A stretch of DNA of 64,000 nt, taken from Beta vulgaris subsp. vulgaris (Eukaryota; Streptophyta; Magnoliopsida; Caryophyllales; Amaranthaceae). A program made the translations under genes and the position numbers. Where the stretch lies: positions 13,894,341-13,958,340 of the forward strand of contig NC_079209.1 in NCBI RefSeq assembly GCF_026745355.1, in the 5' to 3' direction. This document shows, one piece after another, positions 1 to 9,566 of the stretch. The notes below the pieces were generated by a model that saw only the letters and a list, made by a program, of their open reading frames with translations, did no database searches and was not told the origin of the DNA. Positions within the stretch are counted from its first letter, which is position 1. Every line of letters starts with the position of its first letter.

Positions 1-26
1 AGCAAATAGCATTTATTCTACTAGTG
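1..26. mobile_element. Right terminus of a CACTA-type element (cut by window edge)
   Basis: The first 26 bases match, almost base for base, the right end of the complete CACTA-type element at 31878-33493, including the terminal CTACTAGTG. The rest of this copy lies outside the window. It is inserted into a hAT transposase coding region, so the three bases after it (GAT, 27-29) are expected to be one copy of the target duplication. Confidence 0.75.
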
Positions 27-1627
27 GATGCAACGGTGGACAAAGGGATGGCTAGTATGTCACGAGCCATGCGTGAAACAATTGGATAACGGTGTCCATT
101 ACGAGCCACCAAGATGATGTATCGAAATCTTCTTCCTCACTACCTAGTTGTTCATTCAAATACTTATATCTTTCAAACTCACTCCTCACATATCCACTCG
201 ATCCTTTCAAACTCTTTGCTATATCCATGAGACTTCTCATGTAGTTGACTCCCCCACCTATGTTATCATCATCATCATCATCCACATCAATTTACATGGA
301 AACCCCACTTTGTCCACTTGAAGGAATAGAAGAAGAATACGTAGCTCTATACTCATCAAATAAAGTATTATAAGAATATTCCTTCACATGATTAGCAAGC
401 TCCAAGCCCTTTTCTTTTCCATACATATCACAAAGTGTCAATTCAACAACCTCCGATTTGGATTGAGGATCAAGAACCACAGGAATATAGATAAACATAT
501 TCATTTTGTCCACATTTCCCTAATATTTATCATATTTTGCTTTCATTGCAAGACCCATGGCTTGAAAATCCAAATCAAAATGTTTTACCCATTTGTTCAA
601 TAGATTATAAATGGCCGCAATCTCAAATAAACCATTATTACTCGTCACATAAAGAGAACACAAAATACGTAAAGGTAAAATCCCTTCAAAACACTACTAA
701 TCTCTCTACTTTTTCTGATCATCACATTCCGGAGGCCTTTCATTATCCTTCACACCCTCCCCATCAGGAAGAGATATCCCACTAAAGACACGTTGAAATT
801 TCAAAGCCATAACTAACATGGTGTAGGTTGAGTTCTGGGTGGAGACATCAAATGACAAAGAAGACTTGCTTTGTATATTTGCCTTTGAAACAAGTTCTTT
901 AAACCTAAGTATTCTTGCAAGGGAATTTTTAACATACTTCACAACATTTCTAACGCTATCAATGCATACACCATGCTCCCTAATATATGTTTCGGGTTGT
1001 TCTTGCTATATTCCATATTCATAATAATTCGACAAATAATACTAACATCAATAAATATAATATTTCATTGTATAAATTCGAAATTAACATGAATTGCAAG
1101 ATAATATTCGAAATTAATGAAAACATGCATTAGAAAAATTGAAATTAATGAACAAACGAGGATTGAAAAAAAACATAATAGAATTGCAACTTACACAAGT
1201 TCATAAATTGAAATTTGAAAAGGATTCGAAAATACTAAAGAGAAGGAAGGAATTTACCTTAAATTCGCCTCGCCGGAACTCAGAATGGTGCCGGTGGTGT
1301 GGACGTGCAGTGGTCGTCGACCCGTCATGCTGGACCAGAGATTGAAGGGGGCAAAAAGAAGAGGAAAGGGGGCAGAGAAAAGAGGAAAGGGGTTTAGGAT
1401 TTTCTCACTTTCTGTATACTTGAGCTGGACCAAAGTATCATACAACTAATACAAGAGTGTGACTTTTTTTTAAAAAAAAAATAGATCCCGGATTTCCGAT
1501 CTGGACTGGTAAATTTTGATTTTTGCTCGGACCAGACCGGAAACCCAAAATCCCTAGTTTTTGTAGATCGGGGACCGAATCGGAACCGGAAATCAGTCCG
1601 GTCCCGGTCCCTTTCTGCGCACCCCTA
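27..1627 (-). mobile_element. hAT-family DNA transposon, 5' part, interrupted and incomplete
   Basis: Read on the minus strand, the element begins at 1627 with TAGGGGTGCGCAGAAAG, the usual form of a plant hAT terminus. Subterminal copies of a GGACCGG-type motif follow (about 1490-1615), then an untranslated leader and decayed transposase coding sequence down to position 27, where a CACTA element cuts in. The other terminus is outside the window, so the 8-bp target duplication cannot be tested; the predicted right copy would be the bases after 1627. Confidence 0.65.
28..1015 (-). pseudogene. hAT transposase (RICESLEEPER/BED-finger type) C-terminal half, decayed
   Basis: Minus-strand reading frames in three blocks (about 1010-706, 513-292 and 285-28) give pieces typical of plant hAT transposases. 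Block one has the KYVKNSLARILRFKE helix followed by SSLSFDVST, which leads to the usual RWNSTY motif of the RNase-H-like catalytic core. Block two has IPVVLDP, the conserved VLDPR-type motif. Block three reaches WW and, after a frame change near 100, ARDILAIPLSTVAS, the start of the hATC dimerisation motif. Several frame changes and the CACTA insertion in that motif show it is not functional. The BED zinc finger and N-terminal catalytic region are missing. The family call is firm; the exact subfamily is inferred. Confidence 0.7.
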
Positions 1628-1692
1628 GCTGTGACCCACCCACAAAAAACAAAAAAAAAAAAACACTTTGCCGCCTCACAAGTCATACCCTC

Positions 1693-1732
1693 TTACGTCA
1701 CCCACCAATCCAACTAATTCCGTCTATAAATA
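1693..1732 (+). promoter_or_regulatory. Core promoter of the TFIIB-like gene
   Basis: A good TATA box, CTATAAATA, lies at 1724-1732, about 125 bp before the start codon. Upstream are a CCAAT pentamer at 1705-1709 and an ACGT-core element TTACGTCA at 1693-1700 of the kind bound by bZIP factors. Transcription should start near 1755-1765, giving a pyrimidine-rich leader of roughly 100 bases. The hAT terminus ends about 65 bp upstream of these boxes, so that transposon adjoins the promoter directly. Start site and factor binding are inferred. Confidence 0.55.
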
Positions 1733-1855
1733 CCCCATCACCCCCCCTTTTCCTTGATTCTATTTTCCTGGAGAACGTACCCTCTCTTCTCTCAATTTCA
1801 ATTCCCAAAACAAAACCACTTTTTTTCTCTCTCCTCTCTCTGCAAGACTCTAACA

Positions 1856-2839
1856 ATGGCGGACCTCTTTTGCAACGACTGCAAGAAACACACAGAAGTC
1901 GTATTCGATCACTCATCAGGCGACACCGTCTGCTCCGAATGCGGCCTTGTGTTAGAGTCTCACTCCATCGACGAAACCTCCGAATGGCGCACATTCGCTG
2001 ATTCCGCCGATGACACTGACCCTAATCGTGTCGGCAGCCCCACCGACCCTCTCCTCGCTGACATCCCCCTCTCCACCGTAATCACCACCGTCAACGGCGC
2101 TAGAGTCGGTGGCGGACTCCCGAAGTCCGCCACCGCTTTCGACAAGAAGTCGAATCTCCTCTTATCAGCTTTCCAGTACATTTCCTTGATGTCTGACCGC
2201 CTCGCTTTAGTCCCTACGATCAAAGACCGAGCCAAAGAAATTTATAAGAACCTCCTGGACCATAACCAGAAATCCTGCCGTGGGAAAAACTTGGATGCAA
2301 TGGTGGCTGCGTGCGTGTTCGTGGCTTGCCAGCAAGAGAACCTCCCTCGGACATTGAAGGAGGTTTGTTCCGTCGTGGCGAATGGAACCACTAAGAAGGA
2401 TGTAGGCAAGGCTAAGACGTTTATCATGAACCATCTCAAGAACGAGGAAGATAATAATAAGAATAAGAATAAGAATAATTATGATAACAACAATAATAAT
2501 AGGATGATACGAGCTGCGGATTTTGTTAAGAGGTTTTGTTCGAATTTGGGGAATATGGATAACCGTGCAATGAAGGCGGCGTTTGAAGCGGTTCAGACGT
2601 CGGAAGAGGAGATCGACGTAAGGAGGAGTCCGTTGTCGTTGGCTGCTGCTGTGATATACATTGTTAGTCAGTTGTCGGAAGAGAGTAAACGGCCATCTTT
2701 AAGAGATGTTTCGGTGGCTACTGGGGTTGCTGAAGGGACTATTAGGAGTGCATATAAGGATCTTAGGCCACATCTTGGCAAGATTCTTCCTACATGGTTT
2801 GCTTCTGGTGATGATTTGAAGATTGTGTGCACTCTATAA
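1856..2839 (+). CDS. Transcription initiation factor TFIIB-like protein (327 aa), intronless
   Basis: TFIIB binds TBP on the promoter and recruits RNA polymerase II in the nucleus. The N-terminal zinc ribbon has Cys6, Cys9, Cys26 and Cys29. It is followed by the B-reader/linker signature [10 protein letters not shown] (41-49) and two cyclin folds (about 100-195 and 217-310). The second ends in the recognition helix [14 protein letters not shown] typical of plant TFIIB. I chose the ATG at 1856: it follows the pyrimidine-rich leader and gives the canonical [11 protein letters not shown] start, whereas an in-frame ATG at 1754 lies within 25 bases of the TATA box and would add unrelated residues. 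Length is slightly above the roughly 312 aa usual in plants, because an Asn/Lys-rich insert (196-216) sits between the cyclin folds. The whole gene is one exon, which suggests a retrocopy or a divergent lineage-specific TFIIB rather than the housekeeping copy. No frame damage is seen. Confidence 0.92.
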   Translation: MADLFCNDCKKHTEVVFDHSSGDTVCSECGLVLESHSIDETSEWRTFADSADDTDPNRVGSPTDPLLADIPLSTVITTVNGARVGGGLPKSATAFDKKSNLLLSAFQYISLMSDRLALVPTIKDRAKEIYKNLLDHNQKSCRGKNLDAMVAACVFVACQQENLPRTLKEVCSVVANGTTKKDVGKAKTFIMNHLKNEEDNNKNKNKNNYDNNNNNRMIRAADFVKRFCSNLGNMDNRAMKAAFEAVQTSEEEIDVRRSPLSLAAAVIYIVSQLSEESKRPSLRDVSVATGVAEGTIRSAYKDLRPHLGKILPTWFASGDDLKIVCTL

Positions 2840-4570
2840 TATAATCGTATCAGTTATGATTGATGAGATTTAAATTCTTGGGAATTTTTTGGGTTAGGTT
2901 TTTGGTGGATGAGATACAACTACATTCTTTTTTATTTGGTTGATAGTTGGAGTAGTTTGATATAGTATCAACAATTTTGAAAATATGTCATATCTATGCT
3001 AGTATGCTTGGTTTATTGATTTTTTGTAAATCTAAACCATGAGGATATGCCATATGATGATGGGAATACGAATGTTTATTCTTGTGCTCATTCTAAGTTA
3101 AAAGTATATGTAGTTTGGTGTTTGAGTGAGGTAATGTAGATAACGGAGATTACATTTGAATTGAAGTGATTGTTGTTGTGATTGTGATGTTGACGAGATT
3201 CGATCACAAAGTAATGATGGTTTGATCCAATATATAGATTAACAAATTCTCGATGATCCCCTAACAAAAGTATGTGGAGAAATCTTTGAATTAGCAGGAA
3301 AAAATTTTATACTACCAGATAGTTACTGTTATAAGTATCACAAGTTTGTCTATTAAGAGTTTGGTTATTGATCGTTGGGATCAATTAAGAGTTTCTCCCA
3401 CATTATCTATGGAGTTAATTATTTGACACATGGAGACGAGATAAACTTGTATGTGATGTCGCTTTTCTTTGAGTTATAGCTCGGTAAAACAGCCTTTTGA
3501 GCATATGTGAATTTGTGATTGATATCTAGCAACAGTTAGAAGCACAAACAACCATTATCTAATCTTACAATTGACAAGAACTTGCTGACTCTAGTGATGC
3601 TTTGATCGAACCGAAAAGAACTAACACTAGCCAGAAATGAAACCTACATAAATTGTTACCCTTTTGCATGAACATGTATTGTGTAAAGTGTAATAACTAA
3701 ATTTATACACATCGTAACTTAATACAAACTTTGTAAGCTAAATGAAAAGCTTACGCAGGAGTTCCCCAGAAAGATACAAATATAACTTATCTATATGGTG
3801 AATATTTCAATGATCCAATATAAATTGTCTAGAATTAAGAATTACTATGTATTTCTCAAGACATAATAGTGCATCCTATTCCTAGCTCTTTTAGGTTGAT
3901 GTTATTGCTAGCTGAAAAAGTGTGATCCATCTATCATTTATCTGCTGTTTTCCGTCTTACTTTATGCTATATTACCTTGTTGCAAAGAGCATGATTTTAA
4001 ACTGGCAGTTTCTTTGACTTTGAACATCACATATAAATATAAAAATGTGATGATCATGCACATTTTTTAAATTGTGGCAGCAAAACAACATGATCCAACT
4101 AAGAATAACATAATTGTGATTAGAATTTATCTTTCAGCAACAACAATAATACTATCATTTATATGAAATTAGTTGGACAATATGAATTTAAGGAAGAAAA
4201 AAAAAAGGAGAAGTACAACAGATCACTACGTACCCACCCACAAAAAGCATCTCCATTATCAATTACTTGAAAGAAAACACACAAACAATTGAAAAATTCT
4301 CAATTTTTCAGCAAGGTTTTATCCTTGAAATGTTCACATAATTCATCAAACTACAAAAAACAGATGTGCAACAAAAATAAATTGGTACGTCGAAATTTTC
4401 ATCTAAATGAGCAGAAAAAGGAGAAAGTTATTCAAAAGCTTATAATGCTGAAATTTGTAATAATAAAATGAAAATTTTCAGGGTTGGTTTCCTGAGAATT
4501 TGCTGTTTGCTGATATTATTGTGGAACATCAATGAGAAGCATCATTATTCCTAAGAATTATTTTTCATTT
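2840..4570. other. Downstream flank of TFIIB gene; no gene seen
   Basis: AT-rich sequence with stop codons in all frames and no protein similarity I can recognise. The TFIIB 3' untranslated region should end within the first few hundred bases, but no clear polyadenylation signal stands out. No inverted-repeat element was found here. Confidence 0.5.
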
Positions 4571-4579
4571 CATTTCTAG

Positions 4580-4750
4580 CTGCCCAGCCCGTGCTTTATT
4601 GGGCTTAAAACTTCTCAGTTATTGGGTTGTTTTCCTGTGGAGCTGGGCTTTTATTTGTTCTCTTCTTTGACTACAATAGAGCCAATCAGAACTAGCCTGG
4701 CCCAATTATAGGCATTACGCCCAATTTCCCATTGACATGACTGGGCCTTG
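4580..4750. promoter_or_regulatory. Cluster of TGGGCY / GCCCA motifs
   Basis: About six copies of TGGGCT, TGGGCC or their complements occur within 170 bp (near 4582, 4600, 4644, 4698, 4718 and 4742). In plants TGGGCY is the site II element bound by TCP factors, common in promoters of housekeeping and organelle-protein genes. No gene start follows closely, so this may be an orphan promoter or chance enrichment. Confidence 0.25.
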
Positions 4751-4818
4751 ATTTTACCGGTCTGTACCGAATTATTCTCACTGATGATGGTGTCGAATCG
4801 GTTGCAATTGATTCAATT

Positions 4819-5059
4819 TAAGCCCGTCTTAAAAATTTTGAGGACTCTGCGCGAATTATAAAGTTGGGTCCTAAATATAAAAAATATTATACATAAATTA
4901 TAAAATTATAGATATATCAGTGTCAAAATACTTTTGACAAAATCAAGCTCGAATTTGAACAATAAGACTAAAAAATAATTTAATTTAAGACCTTTTGGTC
5001 CTATAAAAAGGAGGGTCCTATGCTGTTAGTCGCTTTGCACACCCTATTGGACGACCCTG
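4819..5059. mobile_element. hAT-type MITE, 241 bp
   Basis: The ends are a degraded TAAGCCCGTCTT on the left and GACGACCCTG on the right, matching the CAGGGxCGTC terminus of a common plant hAT family. It is flanked by 8-bp target duplications that differ at one base (ATTCAATT at 4811-4818, ATTCAGTT at 5060-5067), which is diagnostic for hAT. There is no coding capacity. Confidence 0.75.
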
Positions 5060-5351
5060 ATTCAGTTACTCCATTTGTTCTTCTTGTATTCTCCTTCGAA
5101 TTTTTTTAAAAGTTCTTCCTACATTGAATCTTTCCACATACAATTAATATTTTTGGACTGAAATACCCTCATTGAGTCAATGTAATTCCACGCTTGTCCC
5201 CATTTTCTCATTGAATGGTCCCTTCTATTAATGACAATACCATTTTCCAACTTATTTTCTCTCACCTAATTTGCCTAACTTTACGCGTTACTTAATGAGA
5301 GAAGTGTCTAGATTTATTACCCATCACTCTCTATCTTTCTCTCCCTCCTTA

Positions 5352-6813
5352 GGGTGCGTTCTCTTCAACTTATTGGCCCTGAACTTACTTGAACTGAACT
5401 TATTGGAACTTATCAAACCTGATTGGACCTGATTGAACCTTATTGGAACTTATTGGACCTTATTGGAACTTATTGACCTGATTGAAACTTTTAGACCTTA
5501 TTGGCCCTGATTGAAACTTATTAGACCTTATTGGACCTGATTGAAACTTATTAGACCTTAATGGACCTGATTAAAACTTATTTGACCTTATTAGACAAAA
5601 AAATTGACCATTAATAACATAAATATTACCCCTAACATAAATACTACCCCTTAAAATTTATTGTGAAGTAATAATTTTTAAAATCCGTCCTTTAAAAAAA
5701 TAATGATTATTAATTATCTCTTATGATAATTAATTTAACAAAAAAAAATTTATTATTTATATATTTACCTATACACAACTTACACCACTAATATACTCCA
5801 TCCGTTTCCTAAAGATCTTCCCACTTTCCATTTAAGGGTGTTTCCAAAAGATCTTCCCTCTTTTGCTTTATTCCTTATTTGGCAAAATAAATTTCCCTAT
5901 TTACCCTCTCATGTCACTATCATATGGTCCACTATTACATTATTAATTCAATTTTACTCCCTTTCTCTCTCCTACTTTAACCCCTTTTTATTTGTTTATT
6001 TATCTTAACCCCTTTCTCTCTCCTACTTTACTCACACCATGCCCCACACAACTTGATTTTCCTTGGAATCTGTAGGAACAGTAAGTGGGAAGATCTTTAG
6101 GAAATTGAGGGAGTATCTAATAGTCTTATTTTGATTTTATAAAGCACTAGAAGAAAATTAAAAGTTGATTAACATTTATTGCTAATAAGTTAAAATTGGC
6201 ACATATGAAAAATTCTCACTCCACTTTCATTTATGTGAAGGTAGTAAAATGCATTAACTCCTTATCTCGCACTCTACTTTTATCTCTCACTTGTTACTTG
6301 TACGTGTACCCAATTACATATTATGCATTATTATAAAGGAGGGAGAAAATAAAAAGAAAAAAAATCTAATATTATTTAATAATAGTATAATCAGCTAATA
6401 GTAATATGAATAATAAAATAATAGACAATAATACAAATATTTAATAAAATAATTGACACTAATTCAAGTATAATACTATATAATCATTGCGGTACTTTAA
6501 TTAAAATTCTAATAATAACATAATCAGCTAATAGTGATATGAAATTATGAATATTTAAATAATGGACAATAATACAAAAGTTTTTTGAACATTGGCTATT
6601 TGGACCTTATTGGACCTTATTGGACCTTATTAGACCTGATTGAAACTTATTGGACCTTCTTAGACCTGATTGAAACTTATTGTACCTGGTTGGAACTTAT
6701 TAGACCTTATTGGAACTTATTGCCCTTATTGGACCTTATTGCCCTTATTGGACCTTATTACAACTTATCTGAACACCTGAAACTTAAGTTTTTAAGTTGA
6801 GGAGAACGCACCC
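5352..6813. mobile_element. PIF/Harbinger (Tourist-like) non-autonomous element, 1.46 kb
   Basis: The terminal inverted repeats are GGGTGCGTTCTCTTCAACTT on the left and the complement of AAGTTGAGGAGAACGCACCC on the right, flanked by TTA at 5349-5351 and 6814-6816. A TTA target duplication is the hallmark of PIF/Harbinger. Inside each terminus is an array of degenerate units of the type ACTTATTGGACC and GATTGAAACTTATT (5385-5590 and 6590-6770). The centre is AT-rich and a second MITE is nested at 5796-6113. No transposase is present. Frames running through the terminal arrays only translate the repeat. Confidence 0.8.
5796..6113. mobile_element. Stowaway-like MITE nested in the Harbinger element
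   Basis: Left end CTCCATCCGTTTCCTAAAG and right end CTTTAGGAAATTGAGGGAG are inverted repeats of the CTCCCTCCGT family and are flanked by TA (5794-5795, 6114-6115). This is the structure of a Tc1/mariner-derived Stowaway MITE. It is 318 bp, non-coding, and younger than the element that surrounds it. Confidence 0.8.
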
Positions 6814-7011
6814 TTATAACTATTACTGTAGTTGCTCAAGTTGATCTTTCACTGTCACTGGATCGCTCAAGGAATCCTAAACCACCCTCCATTCCTTTCT
6901 CTTAAATACGCTTAGATCCAATCACAAAAAATAGCGGAGTCACTTTTTTTCTTGCTTCTACAAATTCTTCTTTCTTCAACTCGCAATTTTTTTAGCAATG
7001 AATTCTATATA

Positions 7012-7262
7012 GTGTGACAGTGACGATGATAGTTCGTTAAGTGATGGATCTTCTAGTTCTTGCATTCCTGATGACAATTACTGATATGATCTTGATCGTC
7101 ATTGTCCTAATAATCAACACTCATATTCACCAAGAAGATGGGATTATGATAAAGATTCTGAGACGGAGGAGCCTGAAAACAAGTTAAAACAATCCAATCT
7201 GAAGTTCGATGATGTTAAAGTTCCAGATCTGAAGTTCAATGAGGTTAAAGTCTTAGATTGGA
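7012..7262 (+). other. Possible remnant of an Asp/Ser-rich coding sequence
   Basis: One forward frame reads DSDDDSSLSDGSSSSCIPDD, then a stop, then an acidic stretch with a near repeat of KFDDVKVPDL and KFNEVKVLDW. The composition is protein-like and the DNA repeat keeps the frame, but a stop interrupts it and I recognise no family. A decayed host gene fragment is one reading; chance is another. Confidence 0.25.
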
Positions 7263-7267
7263 AGCTC

Positions 7268-7455
7268 CTAAGAGCATGTACAATGAGGCTCTCCAACTAG
7301 CTCTCTAAGGAGAGAGAAAATGGAGAGCCACCTTTTGTCCAACAATGGGGCTCTTAGATGTGTCTTGGATGTCACTTTGCAAAGTGGCTCTTGTGGGAGA
7401 TACCATTTGGGTTGAAGAAGAGATAGCTGTCCAATGTGTGGAACCCACATACTAT
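7268..7455. mobile_element. Possible MITE fragment (GAGCATGTACAATG type)
   Basis: The stretch starts with AGAGCATGTACAATGAGGC and contains repeated GGCTCT/AGAGCC and CCAATG motifs, as in Tourist-like MITEs of many plants. No convincing second terminus or target duplication was found. It is annotated only as a fragment. Confidence 0.3.
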
Positions 7456-7780
7456 TGCAATTACTTATATTGTATTTTCTACTTGCAATAATTTATTGAT
7501 CTTTTTTATTAAAAAAAAGATGGTAATAATTATTTATAAAATGAGCCTAATATTGGATACATTTCATACACAAAGTCTACTATCTTTTTTTTAATTTATG
7601 AAATTAAATATTAGCATTAAAAATTAACATTTTTTTTAAAAAAAAATCCACAATACATTGATGACAATTATAATCTTTCATTTTTTTCAATTAAACACCA
7701 AAAGAGGAAATCTGACCCTAATTAATTTTACATTGGTTCCTTTCTTGATTTTATATTAGAAGATCAAAAGAGAACAAAGT
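7456..7780. other. AT-rich spacer, nothing recognised
   Basis: Very AT-rich with several homopolymer runs. No open frame, inverted-repeat element or RNA gene is visible. Confidence 0.5.
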
Positions 7781-7781
7781 A

Positions 7782-8062
7782 CTCCCTCTGATTTTTAATA
7801 TTCTGTGTATTTACTATTTGAAGAAAAAACTAGGAATAACTTATTATAATGTAAATGAGGTCAAAAAGCAAATATAGATTGAAGAGAGAGTGTGTAAAAA
7901 GGGAAAAAGTAAGGAAGGATGGGAAAAGTAAGGGAAAGTGGGGTCAAAAAGCAAAAATAGATTGGAGAGAGAGTGTCCCAAAATGGAATAAAGCACAATG
8001 CATAAAACATTAAAAATCGTCCATATGAAGAAATCGCACAGAACATTAAAAATCGGAGGGAG
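7782..8062. mobile_element. Stowaway-like MITE, 281 bp
   Basis: Inverted ends CTCCCTCTGATTTTTAATA and the complement of ATTAAAAATCGGAGGGAG match over about 25 bp and are flanked by TA (7780-7781 and 8063-8064). The interior has two related copies of a GTAAGGAAGG / AAGCAAATATAGATTG-type segment, so part of the interior is duplicated. Non-coding. Confidence 0.8.
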
Positions 8063-8067
8063 TATTC

Positions 8068-8332
8068 GAGCAACTCCAATGTTGAGCATTAAGGACTTGT
8101 TAGCAAATAAAAAAAAGTTAAGCAATTAGCCCAACCATTAGAGTGAGTAGTTGAAATTTTATTTGCTAGCCAATCTAGCTTAACTAAACCAATTTGCTTG
8201 AGCTAAAGATGTGGGCCCATGTGAGAATTTTGGTTAACAACTTCTATATTCTTCTCTATAAAACCCTATCTTACTTGAAGTGGGACCTAGTTAAGCAACA
8301 AGTATATTGGCTAACCATTGTGGGAGTTTTTG
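8068..8332. mobile_element. MITE-like element with GAGCAACTCCAATG ends
   Basis: The left end GAGCAACTCCAATGTTGAGC is matched imperfectly by the complement of GGCTAACCATTGTGGGAGTT at the right, and TTAGC/GCTAA motifs recur inside. This is the shape of a common plant Tourist-like MITE. The target duplication is not clear, so exact borders are approximate. Confidence 0.5.
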
Positions 8333-8344
8333 GCTTAAATTTGA

Positions 8345-9055
8345 GTTAGCTAGACCCGGACCCTAAATTGTTTTGCAGACCCAGACTCGGACCCGGATCC
8401 TAAGGGTCTGAAAAAATTGCACCCTGACCCAGACCCTTAGGGTCTGGAGGGTATGGAGGGTCCAGGCCTAAATTCTTTATTTTGCCAAATTTTCAGCATT
8501 ATTATCAATAATCATCTGAAATTCGCATGAAACAAACAAAAAAAGCGCATGAAACAAATACAAACATATAAATTGATAAAAACGAAACAAACACTATCTT
8601 ATAAACTGAAAAAATAAAACGAAACAAAACACAATTCACAAACATATAAACTGAAAAAAAAAAACGAAATAAACACAAACATACAAACTGAAAAAAACGA
8701 AACAAAAAACAATTCACAAACATATAAAATGAAAAAAAAACGAAACAAACAAAAACATACGAACTCAAAAAAAGAAACAAACGCAACTTACATAAGAGTT
8801 CAGAATGGGTGTTTTAGTTTAGGTTTTAGTCTTTTAGGAAATTAGTTTATTTTTTTTCAAAAAAAGTAAAAATGTATGTATTAAATAAGTTTAGGGTCTA
8901 AGGATAGGGTATGGATCCAAAATTTTAAGATCCGGACCCTAAAAAATTCACTCGGACCCAGACCCGGACCCTTAGGGTCTGAAAAAGTTGGACCCAGACT
9001 CTTAGGGTGGGGTCCAACATGGTATGGGTAGGGTCCTAGACCCATGCCCATCCCT
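8345..9055. repeat. Transposon-like region with repeated GGGTCT / GGACCC motifs
   Basis: Two blocks of GACCCGGACCC and AGGGTCTG repeats (8352-8470 and 8895-9050) flank an A-rich centre with tandem ACGAAACAAACACAAACATA-like units (8540-8780). The right edge, read on the minus strand, is GGGTAGGGATGGGCATGGGT, similar to hAT termini with GGGTC subterminal repeats. The left terminus and an 8-bp duplication were not found. The reading frames in the A-rich centre are repeat translations. Confidence 0.5.
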
Positions 9056-9366
9056 ACCCGTCGCTGGTGAGAATTTCGATTACCGGCCTCATTTATTGTA
9101 CGGACCGCACCCAGGCCCGTACTTTGGGGTGTTTTGGCTAAAAGTCTTAGTTGGGGCCGTTTAGTGCACCCGCACTATAGTTCAGGGTGTTGAGGCCAAT
9201 TTTGCTTTAGAAATATGTTGAACTCCACTTAATATTAATGTTTATTTTTAGTGGGTATATTATGTAGTGGGTAAATAATTTTTTTTTTCCTTCCATGCCA
9301 ATATCAAACCTCAATCAATTTTGAATCCTAAAAAAAAAAACTAAAAATTAATTAATATATTTCATA

Positions 9367-9566
9367 CATTCTGTTTTAAATGAAATGTTAGTTATTGACA
9401 CAGGGATTTAGGAGAGGAGAAAGATAGAGATAAAGAAAAAGATAGGCCCATGTGATGAGGAGAGAGGAGAGAGGAGAGAGAAATGAATACCAAATAAAGT
9501 AACGTGTCATTTAATCTGAAATGGCCTAAAATGGTAAGTATTTCATTTATTTTAGAAAGCAGGAAG
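9367..9566. mobile_element. Degenerate Stowaway-like MITE, 200 bp
   Basis: Ends of the form CATTCTGTTTTAAATGAAAT and the complement of ATTTCATTTATTTTAGAAAG are partly inverted, with TA on both sides (9365-9366 and 9567-9568). The terminal sequences have drifted from the CTCCCTCCGT consensus. Non-coding. Confidence 0.5.

Noticed and set aside
1754..1855. In-frame ATG at 1754 extending the TFIIB protein by 34 residues
   Set aside because: It lies about 25 bases from the TATA box, near the expected transcription start, and the added residues are unlike any TFIIB N-terminus; the ATG at 1856 gives the canonical start.
6585..6800. Open frame of 71 codons rich in LIGPYWTLLDLIETYW-type repeats
   Set aside because: It is the translation of the terminal repeat array of the Harbinger-like element.
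8505..8786. Hydrophobic minus-strand frame that resembles a membrane protein
   Set aside because: It arises from A-rich tandem units within a transposon-like repeat; Phe/Val richness reflects the base composition.
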